Assembly (NCBI RefSeq): GCF_007625075.1
Contig: NZ_QMIE01000007.1
Coordinates: forward strand, 338 to 64,337
DNA: 64,000 bases
Direction: 5' to 3'
DNA from: Oceanidesulfovibrio indonesiensis
GTDB taxonomy: Bacteria > Desulfobacterota > Desulfovibrionia > Desulfovibrionales > Desulfovibrionaceae
The notes under the pieces: model-generated
Database searches by the model: none
What the model was told of the DNA's origin: nothing
Seen by the model: only the letters and a program-made list of their open reading frames with translations
Program-made: the position numbers and the translations under genes
In this document: positions 35,881 to 44,747 of the stretch, piece by piece
Numbering within the stretch: the first letter of the stretch is position 1
Layout: the number at the start of each line of letters is the position of its first letter

Positions 35881-38148
35881 TTAGCGGTAGTAGAGGTTGC
35901 GGCCGCCCATGGTGAGCAGGGCCTGTTGCAGATTGCCGCGGACTTCGCGGCGATCCCATATGCCTTGGATGTGCCCGCGGGACAGAGCGCTGTACGCCTT
36001 GTGATAATCCGGGGGGATGTCCATGCCGGTGGTCTCCTTGATGACGCCCGGACCGGCGAAGCCGATGTTGGCCGAGCGGATGGAAAACTGGTACGGCGAG
36101 CAGCCCAGGAAAGACGCCACCGGACCTGCGTAGGAGTTCGTGTCGTAAAGCACCAGGTAGAGGCCTCCGGCGTCTATGTAGCGGCGCACGGCCAGAGTGC
36201 AGCGAGGCATCTGGATGACGCCGTTGACGCCCTCCTGGATGCGGATGCCGGCCGTGCCGTGCACGTAGGCCAGGAAGGGGAAATGCTTCTTGCGTGCACG
36301 CTCGGCCGCGCGGAAGAACTTTTCGCCTTCGGCTGCGCCCACGGAGCCGCCGCGGAAATCCGCCGCGAGCATGGCCACCACGAGCTGAATGCCGTCGATT
36401 CGGGCCTCGAAGGTCTTGCAGGCGCTCTTGAGGCCGGTCTTTTTCTTGGCCTGTTCAAGCTTCTGGGAGAAACCCTCATAGTCCAGCGGGTTCTGTGATT
36501 CGATCTCATCGTTGAACTCGTAAATCGAGTTGGCGTCGAACACGTTGTAGAGATACCAGTGGTACTCCATGCGGAAGTGGTGGCCGCAGTAGCTGCACAC
36601 GCCGGCGAAGTCGCCGTACAGGTCCGGCGCCCACAGGTCGAGACAACCGTGGGTGGCAGCGTTGGGGCAGGTTATGGCGCGGTCCTCGCGGGCCTTTGGG
36701 CTCACGTACTTCCAGGCGCCGTCCTGCGCGCCGTTCTCCTCCTCCCAGTAGGAAAGCTGGGTGAGTTGCTGTTCCTTCTCCGGGGGAAGAGCCTTGGGCT
36801 TGGACAGCATGTTCCTGACCTTCTTCACCGGAGACAGGACCTTGTCCCAGACATACTGGACCTCGGCTCCGACTTCTTCCACTGTGTGGCGCACTTTCTT
36901 GGAGTGTTTGCGGAACATGTCGTAGCGGAAGAACGAGTACACGGACCACAGCAGATCATACGCAGAAGAATGCGCCCGCTTCCAGGTGGACCGCGGATCC
37001 AGGAAAGCCTTGCGGCTCATGTGGGCGAAACGCTGGTAACGCCGAACAAGCAGGTCCTCGCGCGCGTTGGCCGAAAGACTCCAGCGCACGAAAAGGCTTT
37101 CCGCATCCGTGCGCATGGTCTGCATGCGCTTGCGGCGGCGCAGCGCCCAGGCTCGGAAAAGCTTGATGCCGCGGACCTTGAGAACGACTTCGTCCGTAGC
37201 ACTGATGACTTCCTGCCGGAGCAGCTTGAAAAAGTCGTAGTGCTCGGGCCGGGCACCCAGCGGCGGTTCGGGCACTATGCGGTCGATGTAGCCCTGCCGC
37301 TTGTTGTCCTCGGCGGTGATCTTCAGATTTCTGGCGGCGTTCTCTATGAACTCCACGGGCGCGCGCTGCCCCTGGCGGATGCCGGACTCGATTGCCGCCG
37401 CGCCTTCCGGGGAGATGACCGAATAGTAGCCGTGGGAGAGCATGAGCCGCTTGTCCGCCATGCCGATGGCCTCGGCCCCGCCGGAGCCGCCTTCGGAAAA
37501 GATCGCGATCACCGGCACTTTGAGGGCCGCCATTTCGTAGAGGTTCCTGGCTATCTGCTGCGCAGCGCCAGGATAGTCTTCGATGGGATAGGAGCCAGGC
37601 GTGAAGATGTACGTGTGGATCGGAATGTTTTCGGTCTCGGCAACCTTCATGTAGTGCAACGCCTTTGCGTTGCCCCAGGGCTTGACCGATCCGCCATTGC
37701 GGAACTCCTGGCCGTGGCCCTTCTCCTGGCCGATGACCATGACTGGTTGGTGGTGCACGCGGCCGCGCACGCGCCGGGTGATGTAGGCCCGGGCTATGAG
37801 CATGGACGGGTCGATGGAATACTCGTCCTGGCCGCCGATTTCCGTGTAGTTGTCGTAGACGTTCTCCAGGATGTCCTTGAGACAGATGCGCTGGGGGTGT
37901 CGCACGATGCGCACCTTGTCCATGGGGGTGAGGTCGCGCTCGAGCCTGTTCTCCTGGAAGGTGAAGAGGTCTTCGAGAGATGCGAGCTCGCGCACCTTGT
38001 CCGGGTGGGACAAATTGGGTTCGCGCTTCAGGAATTCGTCGAGCTTGGCTTTCAGCAGCTCGATGTGCTCGTTTTTCCTGTGCCCGAAGATATCCTGGAT
38101 GTATCTGAGGCGCTCGCTGAGGAGCTGGAGTTTCTTTTCAATATCCAT
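35881..38148 (-). CDS. Acetyl-CoA carboxylase carboxyltransferase, fused alpha and beta subunits
   Basis: A 755-residue protein in which both halves of the carboxyltransferase are on one chain. Residues about 1-340 match AccA (VMVIGQEKGHG, IFSEGGSGGAEAIGMAD, YYSVISPEGAAAI). Residues about 470-750 match AccD, with a zinc-ribbon-like set of cysteines (CPNAATHGC and CSYCGHH) and SVGAAEGEKFFRAAERA. It moves CO2 from carboxybiotin to acetyl-CoA to make malonyl-CoA for fatty acids. In separate genes the order is usually accD then accA; here AccA comes first. It lies between accC and the carrier gene, forming one operon. Confidence 0.93.
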   Translation of the reverse strand: MDIEKKLQLLSERLRYIQDIFGHRKNEHIELLKAKLDEFLKREPNLSHPDKVRELASLEDLFTFQENRLERDLTPMDKVRIVRHPQRICLKDILENVYDNYTEIGGQDEYSIDPSMLIARAYITRRVRGRVHHQPVMVIGQEKGHGQEFRNGGSVKPWGNAKALHYMKVAETENIPIHTYIFTPGSYPIEDYPGAAQQIARNLYEMAALKVPVIAIFSEGGSGGAEAIGMADKRLMLSHGYYSVISPEGAAAIESGIRQGQRAPVEFIENAARNLKITAEDNKRQGYIDRIVPEPPLGARPEHYDFFKLLRQEVISATDEVVLKVRGIKLFRAWALRRRKRMQTMRTDAESLFVRWSLSANAREDLLVRRYQRFAHMSRKAFLDPRSTWKRAHSSAYDLLWSVYSFFRYDMFRKHSKKVRHTVEEVGAEVQYVWDKVLSPVKKVRNMLSKPKALPPEKEQQLTQLSYWEEENGAQDGAWKYVSPKAREDRAITCPNAATHGCLDLWAPDLYGDFAGVCSYCGHHFRMEYHWYLYNVFDANSIYEFNDEIESQNPLDYEGFSQKLEQAKKKTGLKSACKTFEARIDGIQLVVAMLAADFRGGSVGAAEGEKFFRAAERARKKHFPFLAYVHGTAGIRIQEGVNGVIQMPRCTLAVRRYIDAGGLYLVLYDTNSYAGPVASFLGCSPYQFSIRSANIGFAGPGVIKETTGMDIPPDYHKAYSALSRGHIQGIWDRREVRGNLQQALLTMGGRNLYYR

Positions 38149-38175
38149 GGTGAATCGTATTGGAGCGGACGCACT

Positions 38176-39597
38176 CTAGAATTCGAGTATCTCGTCCGTC
38201 TTTTCCTTGAGGAAGGCGAGGTTGGATTTGAGGGGCCGGCCTTGCACGTCCTTGCCTTCGAGGACGAACTCGTCGATGAGCTGCTTGCCGCGGGCCTTGG
38301 CCTGTTCGAGATCCTTGCCCCACACGATGGCCAGCGCGAGGTTGGGGTCGTACTCCGTGGGAATCTCGTAAGGCTCGTCCGTGGGGACCTGGGTGAAGAC
38401 CTGGAGCCAGTCGTGCTCGGGCCAGCCGTACTTCTCGATGCGTCCGATCCAGGGGGTGAACTTGTTGGCCGGATCCTCGGCGATGATACGGTATTCGATG
38501 CCCACGCCCTCGAACGCGATGTCCGACTGGGTGTAGCCCATCTCATCGCCCAGTCCCAGGCGAATCTGTTCCGCGATGAGGTCAACGACGTCCGGCTTGC
38601 CCTTGATCCTGGAGATCATGGCGGACACGCCGTTCTCCACCTGGATGCGGGTATTCACCTCCATGAGGAAGGGCTTGCCCACGGGCGTCACGATCCACTC
38701 CCAGGTGCCCACGGAATCGTACCCGACTTTTGAGGCCATTTTCAGGGAGTGATCCACGATGTCGTTCAGCACCTTGTTCGCATCGAACCGGTAGGAGATG
38801 GACTCCGGCGCAAAACCAGGCGCCACCTCGATGCGCTTCTGCCGGCCCGTGGACTGGATGGTGCAATTTCGGGTGCCGAAATGCACAGGCGGCTCGCCGG
38901 TGCGGCTGGCCAGCACCTGCACCTCAAGATGGTTGAATTCGTGGACCCGCTGTTCGATGAGCACGCCTTCGTCATTGAACTGACGCATGGCATAGTTGCG
39001 AATACGGCGGTACACGGAGCGGAACATGTCCGGGTCGTGCACTTCCTCGATGCCCATGCCGCCGCCGCCGGCCGAAGCCTTGACCAGCACCAGGGGCTTG
39101 TCGATACCCTGCTCGGCCTGGAAGGCGAAGAGGCTTTCGGCAATTTCCTCGGCTTCGAGCTCATCATAGATGGGCTTGTCAGAGCCAGGGACGGTGGGCA
39201 CCTCCAGGGTGCGCGCCAGGCGTTTGGTGTTGATCTTATCGCCCAGATCGCGGATGACGCGCCAGGACGGGCCGATGAAGATGAGTTTTCGGTTGCGCTC
39301 CGTCACACGGCGGGCAAAGCGGAAATCTTCCGCAAAGAACCCGTAGCCCGGATGCACTGCCGTAGCCTCGCTGGCGTCGGCCACAGCCATGATCTCGTTG
39401 GCGTCGTGGTAGGAGGACACCCTGTAGAGGCTCTTGTCCCCGCCTTCTTCGCGCGCCAGGCGCACGTGTCCGGACTGGGCGTCGGCCTCGGTGTACACTG
39501 CCACGAACTCGTGGCCCAGCTTCATGCAGGCGCGCATGATGCGCACAGCTATCTCGCCCCGGTTTGCCACCAGGACTTTATGTCGTGAAACACTCAC
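38176..39597 (-). CDS. accC: Biotin carboxylase subunit of acetyl-CoA carboxylase
   Basis: A 473-residue ATP-grasp enzyme that carboxylates biotin on the carrier protein. It begins HKVLVANRGEIAVRIMRAC and contains HPGYGFFAEDFRFARR, the ATP lid VKASAGGGGMGIEEVHD, the NCTIQSTGRQKRIEVAP region and FLMEVNTRIQVENGVS with the catalytic residues. GTG start with an AAGGAT site. It is the first gene of the carboxylase set, which ends with the carrier protein. Pyruvate carboxylase subunit A is closely related, but the neighbours favour AccC. Confidence 0.92.
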   Translation of the reverse strand: MSVSRHKVLVANRGEIAVRIMRACMKLGHEFVAVYTEADAQSGHVRLAREEGGDKSLYRVSSYHDANEIMAVADASEATAVHPGYGFFAEDFRFARRVTERNRKLIFIGPSWRVIRDLGDKINTKRLARTLEVPTVPGSDKPIYDELEAEEIAESLFAFQAEQGIDKPLVLVKASAGGGGMGIEEVHDPDMFRSVYRRIRNYAMRQFNDEGVLIEQRVHEFNHLEVQVLASRTGEPPVHFGTRNCTIQSTGRQKRIEVAPGFAPESISYRFDANKVLNDIVDHSLKMASKVGYDSVGTWEWIVTPVGKPFLMEVNTRIQVENGVSAMISRIKGKPDVVDLIAEQIRLGLGDEMGYTQSDIAFEGVGIEYRIIAEDPANKFTPWIGRIEKYGWPEHDWLQVFTQVPTDEPYEIPTEYDPNLALAIVWGKDLEQAKARGKQLIDEFVLEGKDVQGRPLKSNLAFLKEKTDEILEF

Positions 39598-39616
39598 AAG
39601 TCGTATCCTTAGAAGA

Positions 39617-40012
39617 TCAGTCGCTGTTGCGATCCTGGTTGGTTTCCCGAGCGCGCTTCTGGTTGATCATTCTTTTTTGGGTCTCGAGAACGAGCTTGTC
39701 CAGTTTGGCTTCGTTGCGGGGATCGAGTTCTTCGAAGCTCACGCCCACGAGCCCGTCGGGGAGAATGCGCTGGACCTTGGCGAACAGGTTGGAGATGTAG
39801 ACGCTGTCCTCCATAATGATCTCGATCTCGAAGACTTCGCCCCACTCGAACGTTCCCTCGGACGCCATAATACACATGCCCACGGCGCTCAAGTCGCGCG
39901 CAGGGTAGGCTACGTCGCGCGCAGGAATGCGAACCCGCATCCCATGGATGTTCACACGAAATGCACGCCGTTTATTGTCGCGCTTCGGGATGTCGAAATC
40001 AAATTCTTCCAC
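39617..40012 (-). CDS. PilZ-domain c-di-GMP-binding protein
   Basis: About 131 residues containing a PilZ domain. The c-di-GMP contact motifs are RRAFRVNI (RxxxR-type) and DLSAVGM (DxSxxG). The GTG at 40012 follows GAGG at 5 bases. Longer versions starting at 40153 overlap motB in another frame and are not used. The gene follows motA and motB on the same strand. A PilZ protein next to stator genes suggests a brake or adaptor that slows the flagellar motor when c-di-GMP rises, as YcgR does. That is inference. Confidence 0.82.
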   Translation of the reverse strand: MEEFDFDIPKRDNKRRAFRVNIHGMRVRIPARDVAYPARDLSAVGMCIMASEGTFEWGEVFEIEIIMEDSVYISNLFAKVQRILPDGLVGVSFEELDPRNEAKLDKLVLETQKRMINQKRARETNQDRNSD

Positions 40013-40052
40013 ACGAACCTCAGCCAGAAGAATACACACGCAGACGCCGGGG

Positions 40053-40793
40053 TCAACGCGCCCCCACACGTTTTTCCAGCACGAACTCCACGCGACGGTT
40101 CTTGGCCCTGTTTTCCGCCGTGCTGTTGGGGAAGATCGGCTCCATGTCGGCAAGTCCGGTCGCGGTCAGGCGGTTGGCCTCAACGCCTTCCTCCAGAAGT
40201 ATCCGCAGAACGTTCACGGCGCGCATGGCGGAAAGCTCCCAGTTGTCCTTGAATCGGCTGTCCTCCGGGGGCGGCGTATTGTCCGTAAAACCACGGATGT
40301 CGATGTTCTGGTCGTTACGCTGTATGAATACGTCCTTGAGTTGCGTGATGACCGTGCGGCCTTCCGGCGAAATTTCCGCCTTGCCGGGTTCGAAAAGCAC
40401 TTCGGACGGCAACCGCAGGGTTATGACGCCTTCGTCGAAAATGGCGCCTATCACGCCTTCGAGCCCCTTGCGGTTCATGAAGGTGCGCATTTCGGAGTAC
40501 ACCTTGCGCTGATCGGCGATCAACTGGCGCTGGAGCAGCACCGACTCCATGATCGCGCCTTCCTCCTGCTCGACACGCATGGGGGTCGCCCTTTTGCCGT
40601 CTTCTCCCAGGGCCTGGCGCACCGAGGTAAATGAGTCAGTGAAGCGCGTCAAGTCTATTGTGGACATGGAGTACAGCAGGATGAAGAACACAAGCAGGAG
40701 CATACACATGTCCGCATAGGTGATGATCCACTCGTCAACCCCGCCTTCTTCTTCGCCTATCTCCACGTTATCAGAGAATTCATTGTCTGCCAC
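40053..40793 (-). CDS. motB: Flagellar motor stator protein MotB
   Basis: About 246 residues. One membrane helix (DEWIITYADMCMLLLVFFILLYS) carries the ion-binding Asp28. The C-terminal OmpA-like domain binds peptidoglycan (VLFEPGKAEISPEG, IRGFTDNTPPPEDSRFKDNWELSAMRA, AENRAKNRRVEFVL). The GTG at 40793 has AAGGAG 10 bases upstream and overlaps the motA end by 14 bases. The longer start at 40838 is less likely. It forms the stator with MotA. Confidence 0.92.
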   Translation of the reverse strand: MADNEFSDNVEIGEEEGGVDEWIITYADMCMLLLVFFILLYSMSTIDLTRFTDSFTSVRQALGEDGKRATPMRVEQEEGAIMESVLLQRQLIADQRKVYSEMRTFMNRKGLEGVIGAIFDEGVITLRLPSEVLFEPGKAEISPEGRTVITQLKDVFIQRNDQNIDIRGFTDNTPPPEDSRFKDNWELSAMRAVNVLRILLEEGVEANRLTATGLADMEPIFPNSTAENRAKNRRVEFVLEKRVGAR

Positions 40794-41541
40794 TGGTACG
40801 GCGCTCCTTGGGTGGGATGAAGGAGGAAAGCTTTTCATACACCAGGCGCGGATTGTTGTTTTCCAGAATGGATTTCGCGCCTTCGAATATTATGTTCAGC
40901 TGGACTTCTTCCTGCAAGGTCCGCGCTTTGAGTTTTCCGGCAATGGGAATGAAGAGCAGGTTCGCCATGAGCGCGCCGTAGAACGTCGTGAGAATGGCGA
41001 CAGCCATGGCCGGGCCGATGGATTCTGGATTGTCCAGGTTGGTAAGCATCTGGACCAGGCCGATCAGCGTGCCGATCATGCCGAAGGCAGGGGCGTACAT
41101 GCCCAGACGTTTGAACACAGCAATGGAGATGTTGTGCCGCCGCTTCATTGTGGCTATCTCGATCATCACGGTGTCTCGTATGAGCATCGGGTCGGCGTTG
41201 TCCGCAATGAGCTGGCAGGCCTTCTTGAGCAACGCGTTTTCGGTCTTGATCTTCTCCAGGGCGACCAGGCCTTCTCGGCGGCTGATCTCGGCGATGCGCA
41301 CCATGGTGGAGACCACTTCCTGGGGCTTCACCTTCTTGACGCCGAAAGCGCGCATTCCGCCGCCGAAGGCCTGCATGACCTCTTCCAGGGGAAAGGTAAC
41401 GCAGGTGGCTGCGAATGTGCCGCCGATGACGATCATGAGTCCTGGAATGTTGACGAATACATAGATGGAACCACCAATGAGTATGGCGCCGATGACCAGC
41501 GCGAATCCGACGATGATCCCGAATAGCGTTGCAATATCCAT
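40780..41541 (-). CDS. motA: Flagellar motor stator protein MotA
   Basis: A 253-residue protein with four membrane helices, for example at the start (ATLFGIIVGFALVIGAILIGG) and around GMYAPAFGMIGTLIGLVQML and GPAMAVAILTTFYGALMANLLF. The charged cytoplasmic loop RREGLVALEKI contacts the rotor. It couples ion flow to rotation with MotB. The coupling ion cannot be told from the sequence. It is divergent from the purine nucleoside phosphorylase gene. Confidence 0.93.
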   Translation of the reverse strand: MDIATLFGIIVGFALVIGAILIGGSIYVFVNIPGLMIVIGGTFAATCVTFPLEEVMQAFGGGMRAFGVKKVKPQEVVSTMVRIAEISRREGLVALEKIKTENALLKKACQLIADNADPMLIRDTVMIEIATMKRRHNISIAVFKRLGMYAPAFGMIGTLIGLVQMLTNLDNPESIGPAMAVAILTTFYGALMANLLFIPIAGKLKARTLQEEVQLNIIFEGAKSILENNNPRLVYEKLSSFIPPKERRTSGRQ

Positions 41542-41559
41542 TATCAGTGCCTAAACTTG

Positions 41560-41576
41560 CTCCGCCTCTGGCGGAG
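41560..41576. repeat. Perfect stem-loop in the motA/punA divergent region
   Basis: CTCCGCC (41560-41566) and GGCGGAG (41570-41576) around TCT. It lies just upstream of the motA start and about 110 bases before the punA start, so it could affect either. Confidence 0.4.
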
Positions 41577-41688
41577 GACATTCGCTGGGACGCTGCATCC
41601 TTGCGCCCCCGACGACCTGTGCGTCTTCGAACACTCCCCGAAATCGCCCCCAGCACCGGGAAGAACCTTCAACGTCCGGGTGGATTGT

Positions 41689-42543
41689 ATGCAAAACCCC
41701 GAAAAAGTCCAGGAAGCCGTACAGGTTATTCGTGGCGCGCAAATCATGCGAAAAACTCCCCGCGTCGGTCTTGTTTTCGGAACGGGACTGAGCGGCGCCG
41801 CCTCTGCATTGAACGTGGAAGACTCTGTTTTGTATGAAGATATCACAGGGTTCCCAATATCCACTGTGCATAGTCACCACGGTCGGCTTGTGTTCGGAAC
41901 CCTTGCCGACGTGCCCGTTGTGTGCCTGCTCGGGCGATTCCATCTGTACGAGGGATACACGGCCGGCGAGGTCGCATTCGGCGTCCGTGTGCTCGCGGAG
42001 CTCGGCATCCACACCATCGTGACCACCAACGCGGCCGGCGCGTTGAACCCCGGCTTCGAGGTCGGATCGCTCATGGCGGTCGCCGACCACATAAATCTGA
42101 CTGGAGAAAGCCCGCTCACCGGTCGGAACCACGATCCGTGGGGGCCGCGTTTTCCGGATATGAGTCGCGCGCACGACCCGACGCTGGTGCGAGCCGCAAT
42201 GGACGCCGCATTGCGTCTCGGCTTGCGCATGGAGCGAGGCGTCTACGCCGGCATACGAGGCCCGCAGCTGGAAACGCCGGCGGAAACGCGCATGCTGCGC
42301 ATCCTCGGGGCGGACGCCGTGGGCATGTCCACAATCATGGAGGTGCTGGCGGCGCGTCATATGGGGCTCCGCGTTCTGGCAGTCTCGGCTCTGACCAACA
42401 AAAACCTCCCCGACTGCATGGAGGAGACGAGCCTCGAAAAAGTCGTGGCCGCGGCCGAAGCCTCCGCAGCCGATCTCGGCCGGTTGCTCCTCGAACTCGC
42501 TCCGGAGCTGGACCGAATCGGCTGCGGCGCTGTAGCACCCTAG
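41689..42543 (+). CDS. punA: Purine nucleoside phosphorylase (PNP-I family)
   Basis: About 284 residues that split purine nucleosides with phosphate into base and ribose-1-phosphate. The family landmarks are VGLVFGTGLSG, HHGRLVFGTLADVPVVCLLGRFHLYEGY, TTNAAGALNPGF and GPQLETPAETRMLRILGADAVGMST. Ends with ALTNKNLPDCMEE. The ATG at 41689 starts the conserved region, while an upstream start at 41557 adds unsupported sequence. The stop codon overlaps the stop codon of the next, convergent gene. Confidence 0.9.
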   Translation: MQNPEKVQEAVQVIRGAQIMRKTPRVGLVFGTGLSGAASALNVEDSVLYEDITGFPISTVHSHHGRLVFGTLADVPVVCLLGRFHLYEGYTAGEVAFGVRVLAELGIHTIVTTNAAGALNPGFEVGSLMAVADHINLTGESPLTGRNHDPWGPRFPDMSRAHDPTLVRAAMDAALRLGLRMERGVYAGIRGPQLETPAETRMLRILGADAVGMSTIMEVLAARHMGLRVLAVSALTNKNLPDCMEETSLEKVVAAAEASAADLGRLLLELAPELDRIGCGAVAP

Positions 42544-44225
42544 AATTTGGACTCCGGGACCTTGAGGATAACCAGGCCGGTCAACCCAAAGCGGTTTTGC
42601 AGCTCGACCTTGATATCCTTGCAGGATTGCAGCTTCTTTCTGGGGCCAATCATGACCCGGTACCAGAACCCCTTGCCTTCAATCTCCGAAGGCACAAGGT
42701 GGGCGCGTATGCCCTGTTTTTCGAGGTCCGCAATCCGTTTGGCGGCGTCCGGCTCGTCGCGCCAGGAGCTTTCCAGCACGGCGTAAACCATGCCTGCCTC
42801 GGCCACCCGCGTATCCCTGGGCTCCGACGGCGCAGGCGACTTGGGCTCCTCGGCTCCGCCAGAGGCAGAAGGAGCAGGCTGGACTGGTGCCGTATCGGAC
42901 ACGCCCTTTGCTGCCTCGGACTCTGCCGCTGCAACATCGGCAGTCGCCGTCGCGGTGTCGGGCTCGGTTTCGGCACTGTGCGCCGGGGCTTGAGGTGCCC
43001 TGTCCTCGTCTCTGGTTGGTTCGGGTTCCTCAACTGCGTCCTGCCGGCCATCAGCTTGCCGCGCATCCACCTCCGCAGCGATTGCGGAGGCCGGTTCGCT
43101 CCCGGCCGCGTCCGGTGTCGCATTGCCGGCGCCTGTGCCGTTGGCTGCAACGGCCGGAATCCCGTTTATCTCGTCATATCCCGGGGATTCGATGACGGTC
43201 ACGGAATCGCTGGCTGACATCAACAGACCGGATTCCTCCGTGGCGTTGGCATCGACGATCTCCCGGGTAGCATTGGCGACGACACTATCCCCGGCCGAAT
43301 GGCCACCCGACTCACTTGAACCACTTGCTGGTACCTGCGTGGCGTTGGCCTCGGGAAGCTCAGGCGAATCCGAAGCGGCGATTTCGGAAACAGTCGCATT
43401 GGCCGAACGAGTCGCATTGCCCGAAACGCTTCCATCCAGGCCCAGAATCCTGCCGGGAACACGCTTCTCTTCAACGACCTCCCAACCGCCGTCGCTTTCA
43501 GGCTCTTCGTCTGCATCCGGGACGGCCTCGGGCGTTCTGACCGGAGCGGCGGCCAGGGATTCCAGCCGGCCCAGCGGATCGTCCTCGCCACCGGTATCGG
43601 CGACGGCGCTTTTGCGAGGGTCGCCTTGCTCTTCGAATACGACAACAGCCTTGGCGTACGCCCGCTTGATGGTGGCGTCGGCGAGTATTTTGTCCTCCCC
43701 GGCCAGCTCGATCGCTTTCTGGTTGGCCTCCTGCGCCGCAGCGTTGTTGCCGAGCACATTGTTGATGACCGCAAGAAACGCGTACGGCACCCAGTTATCC
43801 GGATTGAGTTCGCTGGATCGCTGGAAGTATTCTCGCGATTTGCTGAACTCTCCCATTTCGAACGCGGCGAATCCAGCGCCCTCCTGGGCCAGTACCCAAT
43901 CAGGACGCCCGTTGATGGCCTGCCGGAAATGCACGTACGCCTCCTCCCACTTCCGTGCGGAAAAATAGGCGTTCCCCTTGCGCCAGTTGATGACGTGTTC
44001 CGGCGCGCCTTCTTCCAGAGCTCTGTCATACTCCTGCAAGGCGCCTTTAAGGGATCCGGATTTCAGGTAGGCGTCGCCGCGGCGTTCCGCACTTGTGGTC
44101 GGCTCCGGATGAGCGAGGGTATTGGTGCGCGACTTCGCCCCCTGACACCCTGACATCCCGAACGCAACGCCGATGGCCAGACACAAGACGAGAGCCGCGC
44201 CGCTGCGGCCGAGAAACGATTTCAT
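42540..44225 (-). CDS. TPR and SPOR-domain lipoprotein with sequon-rich linker
   Basis: About 561 residues. The signal peptide ends GMSGC (Cys27). Tetratricopeptide repeats cover about residues 45-200 (AYLKSGSLKGALQEYDRAL, NAYFSARKWEEAYVHFRQA and FAAFEMGEFSKSREYFQRS). A long acidic linker of about 240 residues follows. A SPOR peptidoglycan-binding domain closes the protein (MVYAVLESSWRDEPDAAKRI to GLVILKVPES). Seven N-x-T sequons lie in the linker between residues 270 and 368. The ATG at 44225 has GGAGGA 9 bases upstream, while the one at 44234 is too close to it. Probably a wall-bound scaffold. Its partners are unknown. Confidence 0.85.
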   Translation of the reverse strand: MKSFLGRSGAALVLCLAIGVAFGMSGCQGAKSRTNTLAHPEPTTSAERRGDAYLKSGSLKGALQEYDRALEEGAPEHVINWRKGNAYFSARKWEEAYVHFRQAINGRPDWVLAQEGAGFAAFEMGEFSKSREYFQRSSELNPDNWVPYAFLAVINNVLGNNAAAQEANQKAIELAGEDKILADATIKRAYAKAVVVFEEQGDPRKSAVADTGGEDDPLGRLESLAAAPVRTPEAVPDADEEPESDGGWEVVEEKRVPGRILGLDGSVSGNATRSANATVSEIAASDSPELPEANATQVPASGSSESGGHSAGDSVVANATREIVDANATEESGLLMSASDSVTVIESPGYDEINGIPAVAANGTGAGNATPDAAGSEPASAIAAEVDARQADGRQDAVEEPEPTRDEDRAPQAPAHSAETEPDTATATADVAAAESEAAKGVSDTAPVQPAPSASGGAEEPKSPAPSEPRDTRVAEAGMVYAVLESSWRDEPDAAKRIADLEKQGIRAHLVPSEIEGKGFWYRVMIGPRKKLQSCKDIKVELQNRFGLTGLVILKVPESKF

Positions 44226-44254
44226 GGACTGCATTCCTCCGGAAAAGACGAGGC

Positions 44255-44731
44255 CTACCGAGCCAGACTGGATCGCAAGTCGTCGAGAATGGTGTTCAGT
44301 TGCTGAAGGGTTTCCCCGTCGGCCTCGCCCTCCAGTTGGTCAGCCAGGATCCGGGCGCGTCCGGCCAGGTCGTCCACCATGCTTTGCAGCATGATGCTTC
44401 GGACTTCCTCGGGCAAGGCCGCCCATTCGTCAAGGCGGGCCTGCATGTCCGCCACGCTGCTTTGCGCGGCCTGCGACGCATCCCGGGCCTCGTTGCTGGC
44501 CGCGACGGCGTCCTGTGCCAGAACGGCGACCTGCTGCTGTTTGGCGTTCAGCACGTAGTAGGCGGCGCCAATGCCAAGAACAGCGATGAAGGCGACGATG
44601 AGCGCGAGCCAGCCGATGTCGCGGCGCGCCTTGGCGCGCTCTCCCGTCTTCCTCTTCTCCGCCGCTTCATCTCCGCCAGCGCTGCCCGGTTCCTTACGCA
44701 ACGACTCACCCTTCTCGATTTTGGATTCCAT
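44255..44731 (-). CDS. Membrane-anchored coiled-coil protein of unknown function
   Basis: A 158-residue protein with a charged N-terminal tail (about residues 1-38), one membrane helix (GWLALIVAFIAVLGIGAAYYVL) and a coiled-coil periplasmic tail rich in Ala, Asp, Glu and Gln, including SNEARDASQAAQSSVADMQ. The ATG has an AGGAT site. It precedes the TPR/SPOR gene in the same direction and may act with it. The family is not recognised. Confidence 0.65.
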   Translation of the reverse strand: MESKIEKGESLRKEPGSAGGDEAAEKRKTGERAKARRDIGWLALIVAFIAVLGIGAAYYVLNAKQQQVAVLAQDAVAASNEARDASQAAQSSVADMQARLDEWAALPEEVRSIMLQSMVDDLAGRARILADQLEGEADGETLQQLNTILDDLRSSLAR

Positions 44732-44747
44732 ATCCTATCCTGTCCAA

